From contig JAJTTP010000026.1 in assembly GCA_023313575.1 (NCBI GenBank), positions 407,111-471,110 on the forward strand: a DNA stretch of 64,000 nt, in the 5' to 3' direction. The translations under genes were made by a program, and so were the position numbers. Shown piece after piece: positions 42,043 to 53,320 of the stretch. Numbering within the stretch: the first letter of the stretch is position 1; the number at the start of each line of letters is the position of its first letter. Source of the stretch: Eutypella sp. D-1 (Eukaryota > Ascomycota > Sordariomycetes > Xylariales > Diatrypaceae). The notes under the pieces were generated by a model. That model was not told the DNA's origin. It ran no database searches and saw only the letters and a program-made list of their open reading frames with translations.

Positions 42043-42822
42043 ATTCACTGTCTGAGAAAGGGGGGGGCGTGGAACTATCTGAATCGATTTAGAAGGAGAA
42101 TGATTGTTACTAAGAGTTGAGATGCTCCGACAAGAGCAGTGAGGGGTGGGGTTATGGTTCGCGGAAGACAATGACCTAGCGGTTCCAGACTCCAAGGAAA
42201 TAGTAAGAGTTATACCATTCAACCGGTGGGCTGCCAAAGACGCAGGGTTAAGTGAGGCCTGTCTAGAGAGGCGAGAGAGTTGAGAAGACATCCCAATGCA
42301 GAAGCATTCGAGTAATTGGGGAGCGGTTATCTGGGGTCTTAAACTGATGCGTGGTCCAGAGCCTCTATTTCGTGTATATAACCCCTCCGAAACAACATGA
42401 ACCTTATAGGCTTCCTGTGCCCTTCGCTTTGTGTAACTTGTCATATCACCCGATGCGGATGGTCCGCCTTGCCTAACTGGGCGGACATTCGGAGTTTTTT
42501 TTCGGCGGAGATAGGCCTGGAGTTTCGTCAATCCAAAAGGGGTAAAATATTCATGACCGTTGGCACTCACCCGGGCATATGTTCGACTTTCGACAATATG
42601 GTGTTATTCAGTATCAATCTATTGAAGTTCAAAGTGGACTGTCCGCCCAAGTCAAAAGTGATTGCTTATGATCCTATGAATCTGCTTCCTCGAACCCACT
42701 CTTAGACACGTTGTCTCAAGTTATCGACTGTGATCAGTTCTCGGCCCGTTCGAAAATTTCATATGATTGGTAATAGTCAACTCATTTCCGCCATCACCTA
42801 GTGCGCCGCATTTCCTTTTATA
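42043..42822. promoter_or_regulatory. Divergent intergenic region between the DLH and DUF3237 genes
   Basis: About 780 bp with opposite transcription on the two sides, so it must carry both promoters. ORFs crossing it have no motif. I could not assign a binding site for the cluster regulator with confidence. Confidence 0.45.
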
Positions 42823-43299
42823 ATGGCATCCGCTACCCCCGCAGCTAGTCCCCCGGAAACTATGCAGTCTAGCTTCATGTTCACGGCAAGCGTGATTCTT
42901 GGGAAACGCTATGGACCCATTCCCATGGTCGGGGGCGGAGTCCGCATAGTCGAGCCGTTTACAGGGGGCACGATCGACGGCCCAAACTTCCATGCTACCA
43001 TCGATGGCGGCCACGCTTCCCCTATCGTGCTCAATGACACCACGTCCAGCGATGGGGGCTCGGTGCAATACCCTTACATCTACGTATACGGGTATACCAG
43101 CGATGGCTACCCTTTCTACATCCAGGAGGAGGGCATCGGGAATCGCGCGAGCCAGAACACGAGGTTGACCATAAATGTCGGAGGCCCGGACGCGTACCTG
43201 CAAACGTCTTATATCGTTGCCCAAATGAGGTTCATTGAGAACGAGGGCGGGCCAACCATAGTTGCGGTGGATTGCTACTGTATTCCTATGATTGCATAG
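42823..43299 (+). CDS. DUF3237 family protein
   Basis: Intronless, 158 residues from ATG 42823. The sequence fits the DUF3237 beta-barrel family: SFMFTASVILG at the start, GGGVRIVEPFTGGTIDGPNF, then ATIDGGHASPIVL, a Tyr-rich strand (YPYIYVYGYT), an RLTINVGGPD loop and a closing strand VAVDCYCIPM. Length is normal for the family. No signal peptide. Members occur in fungal secondary-metabolite clusters, where some small barrel proteins act as cyclases or isomerases; the reaction here is not known. It lies between the hydrolase and the FAD monooxygenase. Confidence 0.8.
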   Translation: MASATPAASPPETMQSSFMFTASVILGKRYGPIPMVGGGVRIVEPFTGGTIDGPNFHATIDGGHASPIVLNDTTSSDGGSVQYPYIYVYGYTSDGYPFYIQEEGIGNRASQNTRLTINVGGPDAYLQTSYIVAQMRFIENEGGPTIVAVDCYCIPMIA

Positions 43300-44094
43300 A
43301 TTAAGGAAGGATGCTCGGGATTCGGGTAGAGGGGTAAGCTTTTATTGATGTAGGACATTTTGTTTGATTGGCTGCATTCCATGGGCAACTTGACTTGGCC
43401 CTCCTGAGACTCACTAGTTCGTAACCTAGCTAATCCTTGTCCACTGGATATCAACTGATGGCAATGAATGGCAGAATCGTCATTTCGCTCTCGTATTTAC
43501 ACGTCACTTTGACATAGTAAAACAGTGCCGATTTCCTTTGTAGAATTGCAATCCTAGTATTTAGTGAAGCCTCCTTCACCTCCAAGGGGGGGCATTGGCG
43601 GGGTTGTGGCAAGTTATCCGAGCCGGTCCCCACATCTGCCCCTAATAGCCCCTTCGTGGCAGTGGTGTATATACATACAAGGAGAGGTAGCTGTTACAGT
43701 GATGATAGTTGGTGTTAGTGGTGCTATCGTAGTGTCAGTGGGTAGTTGTAAGATTGAGGGGGGCCTATAACAGAAGTGATTTAGCAAAAAATAATTAACC
43801 CAAAAGGCCGGGTGCTTTTGAACGGCACTGGTATGGCTGAGGCACCAAGTATCTATTTTGACCGTAAGCATAGCCCTGTTGATGCGCACAAACAGCCCAA
43901 ACGTACCGTTCCTGACACGAACAGACAATATATGCCTTGTAGTTCTAGGTTGGGTGGGCATTTGGAAGAAATGTACTGGTCTTCGATTCCCTAACTATAA
44001 TGGCCGGGAAATTACTAACATCGAACATCTTCCTCGGTGATCGCCATCACCACAGTGTCCTCTTCCTCGGCCATGCGACGTGAGTCCTACTTAA
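43300..44094. other. Spacer between DUF3237 and FAD monooxygenase genes
   Basis: About 800 bp between 3' ends of convergent genes. Short opposed ORFs at 43451-43961 have no motif. Confidence 0.35.
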
Positions 44095-45513
44095 TCATAG
44101 AAGAAGCAAAAGCCCCAGGTAATGCCGGGTCATCATCCACACATACTCCAGCGCGCTCCTAAGGAACAACAGCATCCACCCCAAACCGGAGAACCCCATC
44201 ATCCTGTTGAGAAGGATGAAGCGCTGGGCGTATAGGGCCACCTCCTCGTCACGCTGCTTCATGGTAATCTCTCCCCGCCAGACCTTATCCAGCGACAAGG
44301 CGTGGCGCGCGGCCTGCTCTGACGCCCACCCCAGATGCGACCGAAAGCCGGTGTACGCGTCCCCGACCAGCACCAGGTGACCGTCGTGGAAGCTCGCCTT
44401 AGGCGTCTGGGCCTCGATCACTTTGGTGACGAACGGCTTCGGGGTTTTGGACACGAGCTCCGCGAGGGGTGCCGTCATGTCGGACTTCCAGCGGATGAGC
44501 TGGGCACTCCATACCTCCGGGTCAACCAAGCCCTGCGGCACCGTGTTGGGGTGCATCTTCCCATGGATATCGGTAAATATGGCCTTCATCTCCGGGGAAC
44601 CGTCGGGGACGACGTAGTACCAGACCCAGTTGATGAGGCGTTTGCCTGGTTCGACGTGCCCGGTCTCGGTAGGGATGAGATAGCTTTACAGCTTTGTCAG
44701 CGTGGAGGCACAGAGATGGGGTAAAGTCGATGAATGACTAACCTGATGAAATAGTGGCCGCCTAACAAGGAGAAGTTCAACCGGTTTGAGAAGTAATCGA
44801 TGGTCTCCTGGGAAAGGAGCCGTTCTGGGACTGTACCGCGCCATCCGATATAGCCGGAGTACTCCTTTCGCGTCGGTACCTGCAGCAGCCTCCTGACGGT
44901 GGAATGAACTCCATCAGCGGCAATAACCACCTGGGCACTGGCACTCTCCTTCTCGCCGGTGGTCACATCCGCGTACAGCACGGTAACGATGCCCTTGTCC
45001 TCCTCGTAGCGCACACCGTACACCTGCTTTCCCGAGTGGTACTCGACAGGGCCATCAGTCGGCTTTGGCGCCGGCGATTCGGGCACGCACGGCGATGTGA
45101 GGCCGTCAAAGTTAGCGCGCAGGATCAGGTACAGGGTGCCCCAATTGCTCATGTTGTGGCGCCAGGTCGTGTTGGCCACCCGCGGCCGGCGACGCCAAGC
45201 GGCGCTCATGTACTGCGCCTGGATAGCGGCGGGACGTCCCGTGGCATCGTATTTGTCGAGGATAGAGACCACCGTCTTACCGATGGAGACGCCCGACTCA
45301 TGGCTCTCGCGGTGCTTGGATGGATCCTGCTCGAGAATGACCACGTGGCTGCCCTGGCGCTTCAGCTGGAGCCCTTGAAGCAAACCCGCGACGGAGCCAC
45401 CGACCTGGGAGTACGGAAGGTATTAGATATGGCAGCGAAATGGAGAGCATGGCCTAGTCAAATAACACCAGTAGCTGAGGAGCGCTTACAATTATTACTT
45501 TCTCCGGCGCCAT
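44095..45513 (-). CDS. FAD-dependent aromatic-type monooxygenase
   Basis: Exons 45513-45490 (24 nt), 45404-44743 and 44683-44095 join in phase to 424 residues. The tiny first exon supplies MAPEKVII, which runs directly into VGGSVAGL, the FAD-binding GxGxxG-type turn at the N-terminus. Next come ILEQDPSKHRESH, VIAADGVHSTVRR (the DG motif for FAD/NADPH), EYSGYIGWRGTVPE and INWVWYYV, which resemble the substrate region of 2,6-dihydroxypyridine hydroxylase-type enzymes, then LVLVGDAYTGFRSHLG (the GD motif). The C-terminus ends in a hydrophobic Leu-rich stretch, so membrane association is possible. Probable role: hydroxylation or epoxidation of the polyketide product. Confidence 0.88.
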
Positions 45514-46739
45514 TTTTGGAAGTAGACGGTGATTGTTAACTGCTGACACTGAGAGAGTCGTAATCTTGAAGACCTGCAACAAATAACTGTATTTCAAGGA
45601 TAATATAGGAATAGTCTGGTATCATGGAGCGCTTAAGGCCGTGTAAGGTGCATTTTGTTAATGCTATAATCAGTTTGTGGGCTAACCTTTACGTTACCTG
45701 CGGACATCTAGGCATTAGAAAAGCGAATTATAATAACCGACTGAAATGTACAAATATGCCGTGTATCGAAATTCGGAAGGCGTTGCCCCATGTTATGCTC
45801 CGAACGATCAGGCTCGGGGCGCTGTAGGGTATGCTCCTTTGGGACTCCGACGGACAAAAGCCCCGAACACCTAATTCCCTTTGCGTGGTAAGAAATCATA
45901 TTCAATATCTAGCAACATAACTCTAGACCCGGAAAACGGATTACATAATGATAGATATTGCTTGTCAGTCGACAAAGATAGTGGAGCACCTAATTAATTA
46001 ATGTCACTTACTAAGGATTTCGGAGGTCGAGATCTAGTGGTGTTGTAGACAATGGCGAAAGAAGGTTGCGATTGGTTAACAGGGTAAGGAACTCGGAAAA
46101 GATTGAGTATTCATAACGTTGCAAAAATGGTTTTAATCTGATATCATGATCATAGGTTCTGTGCTTCTCTTTCAATATCGAACTGGACACATGACACTGT
46201 ATTGTAGACTTCCAGGCCTAATTAACTGGCGGCTGGATTCTAACGCTGTGGAGGCATCAAGTAAGACTTCCAGAACGAAGGCATATCTCCGCGAGAACTA
46301 AGATAGGAGGGGGAGAGCACAAATAGACTCAATGTGTATTATACGTCAAACCACAGAACACGTCATGAGGAACGTAAATGGACCACTGCAACGCTGAATA
46401 ACGAGGCCTTAACGTTAGTAAGGCGAATTTAAGTATGCCTAAGGATCCATTCTCCGAAATAATCCTTAAAATAAATGATTGTCCCTTTGGGATTAGCCGT
46501 AATACGGTTCAATATCCGTACAATAGAATGTACGACGCGACGCAAGAGACATATTGTTGTCGCAACCAATATATACCGTTATTGCAACAGCGCAATTAAC
46601 GGCGTCGTTTTTTGTCGCGACAATTGTGAAGGCGTGCCCGAATATTGACGCCGGCAACACATTAAAGACACGAAAGTACCATAATCCAGCAAAGCATCAC
46701 AGGCACAGGAATTGATTTCTATTCATTTCACCGAGTTTT
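45514..46739. other. Intergenic region upstream of the monooxygenase
   Basis: About 1.2 kb with no gene recognised. A short palindrome-rich patch with repeated TGTCGCGACA/TTGTCGC motifs is visible near 46555-46625. Confidence 0.35.
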
Positions 46740-48218
46740 TTACAGCTCTTCATCAGCCTTGTGAGCCACCAGCTGACTCACCGCTGCGATCTTTCCCCTG
46801 AGGTTCTGTGCCTGGGCCTTCATGCTCTTATATAAATGGTCGCCCGCAAGGACAGGTACCAGGATTTCCCCAAATAACACTGGCACCGGTGGATGCCGTG
46901 CGTCTTCCACTTCCTGTGACGTCTGCGACACGACCCTTGCATCACGTGGCAGCCCTAGCAGATTCTCCGCCCCGCCTAATGATTTCAGCATGACCGACAC
47001 TACCTTTCTCTCAGGATCCCAGCTCCTACATACTGTCATAGTATTGATTGATCATCAGCGACCACTCTTCCTAGAAGATGATTCTACGCGCACACACCCC
47101 CGCCGCTCTTGCCTTTACCCGAATAAGCAAAAACACGGGTGTAAGCACGTGGGGAAGATGGGATGTCACTTACCACACACGGGCCGAAGCTGACTGAGAC
47201 TCAAGCCCCGATACGCATGCATGTTTGTCAGATCTAGCGGATGGTGCAACAGGGACAAGGCTGGTGTATTATGTGCCGCGTCCTCGGACCCACGTATGAG
47301 CGAGATGTGCCCGATCAGGAAGCAGAACACGGACTCGTAGATCTCAACCAGCGTCATGTAGCACGAGATAACGAGCAGGGCGGTCGGCATGTCCTGATGC
47401 GGCTCGGACTGCTCCTGGCAGTGTGGTTGTTGGCTGAGCGAATTCTGGGAGGCATAGCTGAAGAGGAAGGTGTGGAACCGCTGGGCGAAGAGGAGTGCGT
47501 CACCGATGGGGTAGTCGTCGTATTCGCTATCCGGGAGCTTCTGTAATTGGTTCCCGTAGCGCGCCATCTCGGTCAGTAGAGTACTCAGGTCCACTAGCGG
47601 GTTGGCGGCCGTGCCGTCGATCAGCTTCTCCGCCCTGACGGAGAGGGCATCAGGGCCATTGATGAGCTCGAAGAGGGAATCCGAAATGTCCGGGGTCATT
47701 ATATCGAAGTTGTAGTGGTCCAGCGGGGCCGAGTCGCCGCGTGCCAGGTCCGAAGACGCATCTACCTGCATTGCCGCACTATCATGGAGCCAGGAAAACG
47801 TGATTTCCTGGTCTGATGGGAGGAGTGCAGCGTCATTGTTGTCGATGCCGGACGGACACTGCTTTTCCGTCGGCGGCGGTGAGCATAGAGGTTGCTGTGG
47901 CGGCTCTGCCGGCGCTGCCGGTAGGGTAGTGGTAGTAGGACCATCAAGCATGAAAGTGCCCATGCCGGGGAGCGAGGACGTCTCCTTCTCCTTAATGGAC
48001 AGACTGGACTGCTTTTCCACGACCCCGTCGCTGACATTCCTCCTACTGCGCCCGGTCCGCGACCGCTGGCTAAATGTACACAGCATCGGCGTCTTAAGCC
48101 TGAGACATCGTACACATGGTGCCGTAGGGTCCTTGTTAGATGACGGGACACACCGGAGTTTGTGAGCTCGGCATCTATCACAGGAGGCACGAAGCGGCGC
48201 ATCGGTTTCAGTGTCCAT
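46740..48218 (-). CDS. AflR-type Zn(II)2Cys6 cluster regulator
   Basis: Exons 48218-47174 and 47032-46740 join across a 141-nt intron (GTAAGT donor, GACAG acceptor, phase 1) to 445 residues. The zinc cluster is Cys13, 16, 23, 35, 38, 47 (ASCDRCRAHKLRC ... PCVRCLRLK ... LC), followed by the basic linker QRSRTGRSRR typical of AflR-type regulators. The middle is Pro/Ser/Gln-rich; the C-terminal half has helical AflR-like segments (LLVISCYMTLVEIYESVF, MLKSLGGAENLLGL). Likely a nuclear pathway-specific activator. It sits between the monooxygenase and the transporter, consistent with control of the cluster. Confidence 0.88.
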
Positions 48219-49080
48219 GGTTTTCTGATTAACAAAACAAGTCAGAGGGAGGGGCGAAAGGGAGGAGTAAACGGGCAGGTCTCAATGCAGTTAACCAGTG
48301 TCATGTAGGTTTTAACCCCGCCCACGACTGAGGGAACGAGTATAGGAGGCTGTGGGATATAGATTATTAGCTGACGCCGGTACCATATGGCGCCGGACAA
48401 TTGCCTGTACACCCAACCCCCACCCCCTCCTCTCAGGCGTATGATTGCCGACGTCCACGTGTGTATGGCGCGTGGCGCAACGAAGAACATAACGACATGA
48501 GCACGAGTTGCTCAGCCTGCCTTGTCAGGCAAGGCTGGCGAGGATGTAACGTTTGGAGTCCCGAAGCCTGCCTGGCCGACTCGGTGCGAAGCGTTTCTTG
48601 ACAGGAAGACCCTGTAACCCCCACTTATCAGCTCGCGCTGATGGACCAAATGCCTGAGGCTGTTGGTAATACTAGGCATTACGTACGGAGTAAGCAAGCA
48701 CTTTTGGTATAACTTAGCGGTAGGCGTAGGTAAGTGAGGTTTGTAAGTCCCACGAATAGAATTATTATTCTGATGGATTCAGACATCAACTGGTGCAATT
48801 GGCGATGTCGCTGATCAGCCAACCAATAAGATCCCTTGGATTTCATACTTTTAATGCTATCCACCTTCCCAGAACGGAAACTTGTTCAACGTTATACGGT
48901 GGCACTACATAGAGCTTACACTTCTTTATATCTCCGCTAGTTAGCCATACATTAGTTACTTGGTAGCGCAAAGATAGGCGGAGGAGGGATGCTAGCTGGT
49001 CATGTAAAACCGTTAGGTGTTACCGCAGTTGACTCAGGCCACCTCCGCTCCGTTTTTTCTATGTACCATATGTACCTTTT
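48219..49080. other. Upstream region of the regulator gene
   Basis: About 860 bp with a C-rich stretch at 48413-48431. Overlapping ORFs at 48242-48864 on both strands have no motif. Confidence 0.35.
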
Positions 49081-49150
49081 AAGACCCGTTTTTATTAACT
49101 AATAAAAAGGCGCGATGTTAAACGGAGCTACGGTGGTTTAAGTTAATATT
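49025..49150. repeat. Imperfect inverted repeat at the edge of the AT-rich block
   Basis: Left arm TTGACTCAGGCCACCTCCGCTCCG (in part, 49030-49053) and the complement of 49120-49145 (TTAAACCACCGTAGCTCCG) match except for changes of C-to-T type. The right arm lies in RIP-altered DNA. This could be the ends of a folded DNA transposon remnant. Confidence 0.45.
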
Positions 49151-49466
49151 AAAAATATAAAAACGTTATTTATATATATTTTATTAAATTTATAAAATTT
49201 ATAAAATAAATTAAATTAATTCAACTTATTTATTTTAATTAGTTTTAATAATTAAAATATATTATAAAGGTTTAAGATTTAACGTATAATAAAAGGTTTT
49301 TAAAGCTTTTAATATTAAATAAAATATAAAAAGTTAAAAAACTGGAAGCGTTATAACGTAATAGCCTGGCAGTAATAAGTGATTTTAAAAAGTAAATGTA
49401 ATTAAACACTTTTATTTAATAAGTTTAAATACGGCTAAAGCCGGTAAGCCTTATATATTAACTAAT

Positions 49467-49527
49467 GGCAGCTGGCTGCCGGTCGGAGACCGGGCGCCAG
49501 CTGGTAGCCCTTTAAGCTTAAAGGGCT
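49467..49527. repeat. Three successive hairpins preserved in AT-rich DNA
   Basis: GGCAGCTGGCTGCC (49467-49480), CCGGTCGGAGACCGG (49479-49493) and the perfect 22-bp palindrome at 49506-49527 centred on AAGCTT with arms AGCCCTTTAAG. GC content is far above the surrounding block. Confidence 0.75.
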
Positions 49528-49975
49528 CGGGGTTATTCCTTTATATAAAACAATTATTATTTTAATATATTAATTAATAATTATTAATATAAATTATGTT
49601 TTAAAATTATTTTAAATATATATTTAATAAATTCGGTCCCGATTAAAATTAAAAATATATTATAATATATTTTAATTTTAAGCTTATATATTAAATAAAA
49701 TTATTTAAACGTTATATATAATAAAAGAAATTATAAAATTAAATTTAAAAAAAGAAAAAAATTGTTATTTTTAAGATTAAAATTATATACTTAAGGTAAA
49801 GTTTTAACTTATATTAAAATTAACTTATTAAAAGTGGTTTAATAATTTTTAATATAATATTAAATTTTATTTTAATATGTTTTAACTTTTTATAAAGATT
49901 TTTATTAATAAAGTTAATAAATACGGCCGGTACGGCTAAGTTATAAACGTTATTATATATTAAAATTAAAGCTTT

Positions 49976-50328
49976 ATAACGGCTGGTTTATTCCTAACTA
50001 TTAATCCAGTCGAGGGGTTTATATTAATAAAAGTATAAAAAGTTTTAAGCAATAAATAATCACGTTTAGTAATAATAAAAAAAAGGTTATTTTAAATAAC
50101 TAAATTATATTATAAACTAATAAGCTTAAAAATTATTTAAAAAAAAGGTAATAAACGTAATTATATATTATTTATATCCTTTATTCTTAATATTAAAATG
50201 TATGGTTATTATTAAATCGTTAAGATTATATTTAAATATAATAATCTAATATCGTTAAGATTATTACCGATTTAACCGATCCTTCCTGGTTATATTGCGC
50301 ATATGGCTTATTTTAATGTGGTTATCTT
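49976..50328 (-). mobile_element. RIP-mutated solo LTR, family A
   Basis: Reverse complement matches 37065-37416 and 63443-63799 closely, including ATTAATCCAGTCGA, AATCACGTTTA and TTTATTCTTAATATT. The sequence beyond the TTATA end differs from the other copies, so it is a separate insertion. Confidence 0.75.
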
Positions 50329-50569
50329 TTTCTTTAGAACTTAAGTTAGGGATCTTTTTTTTGCTGTGTTAGCCCCATTAGGTTTAATGGCCCGACCGGT
50401 TATAACAAGCTTAATAATATAAAGTAATAAATATAATATTAATTTTATAAGGTTTATATAATAAATGCACAGATTTAAAAAACGTATAATAAATAAAATA
50501 ATAACTTTTAATTTAAACTTATAATTATTATATTAACGCCGTAATATCGGTAGTAAATATATTATTAAA

Positions 50570-50765
50570 TAACAAGGCTATTTTAGTGGTTATTTTTAAC
50601 CGATCAGTAGAAATAGTGGCCCGTTAATCACGTGATTCTCGGATACGCCGGAGCAGGGGAACCGCGATTAGTACGATCACCCATATTTAATAGGTGGCGT
50701 TTGCGGTGCCCAATTAGGCACAATCGATCAATAGAACAACAATTCAGTGCTCCCTATATTCTAAC
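50570..50765 (-). repeat. Dispersed repeat C, inverted relative to 21725-21905
   Basis: Minus-strand reading reproduces the order of repeat C (TTGTTAGAATATAGGG, GCACTGAATTGTTG, AAACGCCACCTATTAA, ACGTGATTAACGGGCC). The outer part is little mutated, while the portion joining the AT-rich block shows C-to-T change. Confidence 0.75.
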
Positions 50766-51596
50766 AATAAGATGATGAAAAAGGAAAAAGATAAATACAG
50801 AGTGCCCTCTGCCAAGGGATATAGTTATAAAGCAATATAAGTGGAGCGGCCACTGTAATAGTGGGACCTGTCAGTCCAGTCGATCAAGTCGGAAATCCTT
50901 CCAACTTAAGGGCCCTTTAGAGATTAAGTAGGTGAGGTCAGGTACGGAGTACATTCCGATGGGTGCGGAAACTACTGGTGCAATACCCCTACTTGATACA
51001 CGTCCGTGTTCATTGAGGCATTGTGGATTATCTGCTTACCATCCGAGCCTACCTCCGCCATGCCAACACCCCTGCGGCGGTGCCGGTGTGCGCTAAATTG
51101 CTGTACTCTTAGGTACCACACTCTCTCAAGGTCGGTTAGCGCCCGTTGTGCCCGCATTACCCGCGGACCCTCCGTTATCCTCCGTTCCTCCGCAAACCGG
51201 TTCACCGTCCGCCCCTCATGCTCCGTCTTATATTCCAACTCATCTCTTAAGTCTCTGCCATTTGCACGGAGATTGCGCTATATGGCCTAATGGTACCCTA
51301 CGAACCCCGGGGCTCAAAGTCGTCCGTTTGTGATGTCTCAAATTGAATGCAGTCGCCTACGGCCGCCTTAAACTGGCTTGTCGCTCCTTTAAGATGATAT
51401 ACCTAAGCCTTGACGGGTGACCATGTATATCAAACTCTAGTTGCTTTAATTCTTAACAAATCTGAGCAAGACAAGTTCTAACGATACTGTGTATACGCTG
51501 TTCCCTCTGAACCCTGACGTAAATCCTCGCGCATCGCTCCATCTCAGACTGACGGCCACCCACGCAGCTTCAAGCATCCCAAAAGTACAATAAGCC
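50766..51596. promoter_or_regulatory. Upstream region of the MFS transporter
   Basis: About 830 bp. Opposed ORFs at 50972-51333 overlap and carry no motif. The segment should contain the transporter promoter; no clear regulator site was identified. Confidence 0.35.
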
Positions 51597-53320
51597 ATGT
51601 CTTTGAACCCGATCCCGGACCTGGAAAAGGCTCCCAGTCAAGCCGTTGTTGACTGCAGTACTCCGACGGACAATATCGTTGACTGGGAGGTGAATGAGGG
51701 TGCTAATCCACAGAACTGGGCGCAGGGGAAGAAATGGACACATATCGTCCTGGTGTCGTTGCTGGCTTTGGTCACGTAAGTGTTCATCGCCTCCTCGCAG
51801 TAGCTAGGGCTTCGCTACTAACGTTCTTATGTCATCGTTGTAGAAATATGGGACCGACGATCTGCGCCGCGGGAGTGAGCGACATCGTCATGGAGTTTGG
51901 CATTACCACAAGCACCGTAACCACGTTCCTCATCACCATCTACGTGCTGGGGCTGGGGCTAGGCCCCATGTTCATCTCCCCGCTCAGCGAGGTGTATGGA
52001 CGCCTGCCTGTCTACCATAGCACCGTCCTCGTCTTCCTGGCCTTTCTCATCGGCACGGCCGTGAGTCAGAACACCGCCCAGTTCGTGGTGTTCCGATTCA
52101 TCTCTGGATGCATGGGTGGTGTGCCGATGGCACTGGGCGGTGGCACAATTGCTGATCTCACCGTTCCCGCCGAGAGGGGTAAAGCCATGGCGCTCTTCAG
52201 CCTCGGGCCACTCACGGGACCGGTAAATAACCCCGAGATGTCACCTCTCACCGGCATCTCGTTACAACAGACCTCTTTCCTATTCCCTGCCATTATACTT
52301 GTCGCTCTGTACGCATGCTAATCAGTGCCCTGCGTCAGGTTCTCGGCCCTCTACTTGGAGGCTTCATCGCTGGCACCGTAGGATGGCGATGGACCTTTTG
52401 GTTCCTCACCATCCTAGGCGGTGTCTGTGAGATAGCATGTCTCATCTTCATGCGAGAGACGCACCCGAAGATCCTCCTCGAGCAAAAGGCGTCTCGTCTC
52501 AGAATCGAGACAGGCAACCTGAAGCTGGAGTCAAAGCTCACTCGTATCAACGTCACTCCCCAACAGGTGCTTGTTCAGGCTCTGGTTCGCCCAACCATGA
52601 TGCTGATCCGTTCCCCCATCCTGTTGGTCATTTCGCTCTATGTCGCTGTGGTGTTCGGGACTATGTACCTCCTATTTACCACATTCGTCCCTGTCTTCCA
52701 GGGCCAATACGGGTTCATCAAGACGGTTTCTGGCCTGACTTACCTGGGCTTAGGGATGGCCTTGCTCGCCGGCATGACCACATTCGCGCTCTTGGGCGAC
52801 CGTATCCAGAAGGCGAGGATGAAGAAGGAGGATGTGCAGCAGCCGCGACCCGAGTACCGCCTACTCCTCATGATTGCGTTCAGTCCACTCGTCGGTCTCG
52901 GTCTATTTTTCTACGGCTGGAGCACAGAATACAAAGTTCACTGGATCGTGCCTATCATTGGTTCCTTTATAGTCGGCTTTGGTGCCTACTTCGTCATTGT
53001 ACGTGCAACCCCGCCAGCCTTTCTACACTAACATCAGAACACTAAATAAGGTGCTAACCTCATAGCAGATGCCGGCACAGCTCTACCTGGTGGATCTCTT
53101 CGGGTCAGCAGCTGCTGCGTCAGCCCTGGGAGCGAACAACCTGCTGCGAAGCATGGCCAGCACGTTCCTGCCATTGGCCGGGCCGCCCATGTACGCGAGG
53201 CTTGGATACGGATGGGGTAACTCTCTCCTGGGATTCCTCGCCCTCGCGTTTGTCCCGGCGCCCATTCTGTTTTACAAGTTTGGCGATAAGCTTCGCGCGA
53301 AGACACAGGTGAAAATGTAG
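51597..53320 (+). CDS. MFS transporter, DHA1 drug:H+ antiporter type
   Basis: Exons 51597-51775, 51844-52222, 52339-52998 and 53069-53320 join in phase to 489 residues. Introns are 68, 116 and 70 nt with CTAAC-type branches. The cytosolic N-terminus ends in VDWEVNEGANPQNW, a hallmark of fungal DHA1 pumps, followed by TM segments. Motif A-like (SPLSEVYGRLPVYH) follows TM2, and motif C-like (LTGPVLGPLLGGFIAGTVGWRWTFW) is formed across the exon 2/3 join. A cytosolic loop (RETHPKILLEQKA) lies between the two halves. Probable plasma-membrane efflux of the cluster product or resistance. It faces the PKS gene in the same orientation. Confidence 0.9.

Larger units (their letters stand above)
49081..50569. 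mobile_element. RIP-degraded repeat island inside the PKS cluster
   Basis: About 1.5 kb of very AT-rich DNA with TTAA/TATA-rich words and no ORF. It includes a GC-richer hairpin patch (49467-49527), a family A LTR in minus orientation (49976-50328) and merges into repeat C at 50570-50765. It splits the cluster between the regulator and the transporter. Confidence 0.75.

Noticed and set aside
50972..51333. Overlapping 88-, 94- and 61-codon ORFs upstream of the MFS gene
   Set aside because: Same DNA open on both strands, no motif, and it lies where the transporter promoter is expected.
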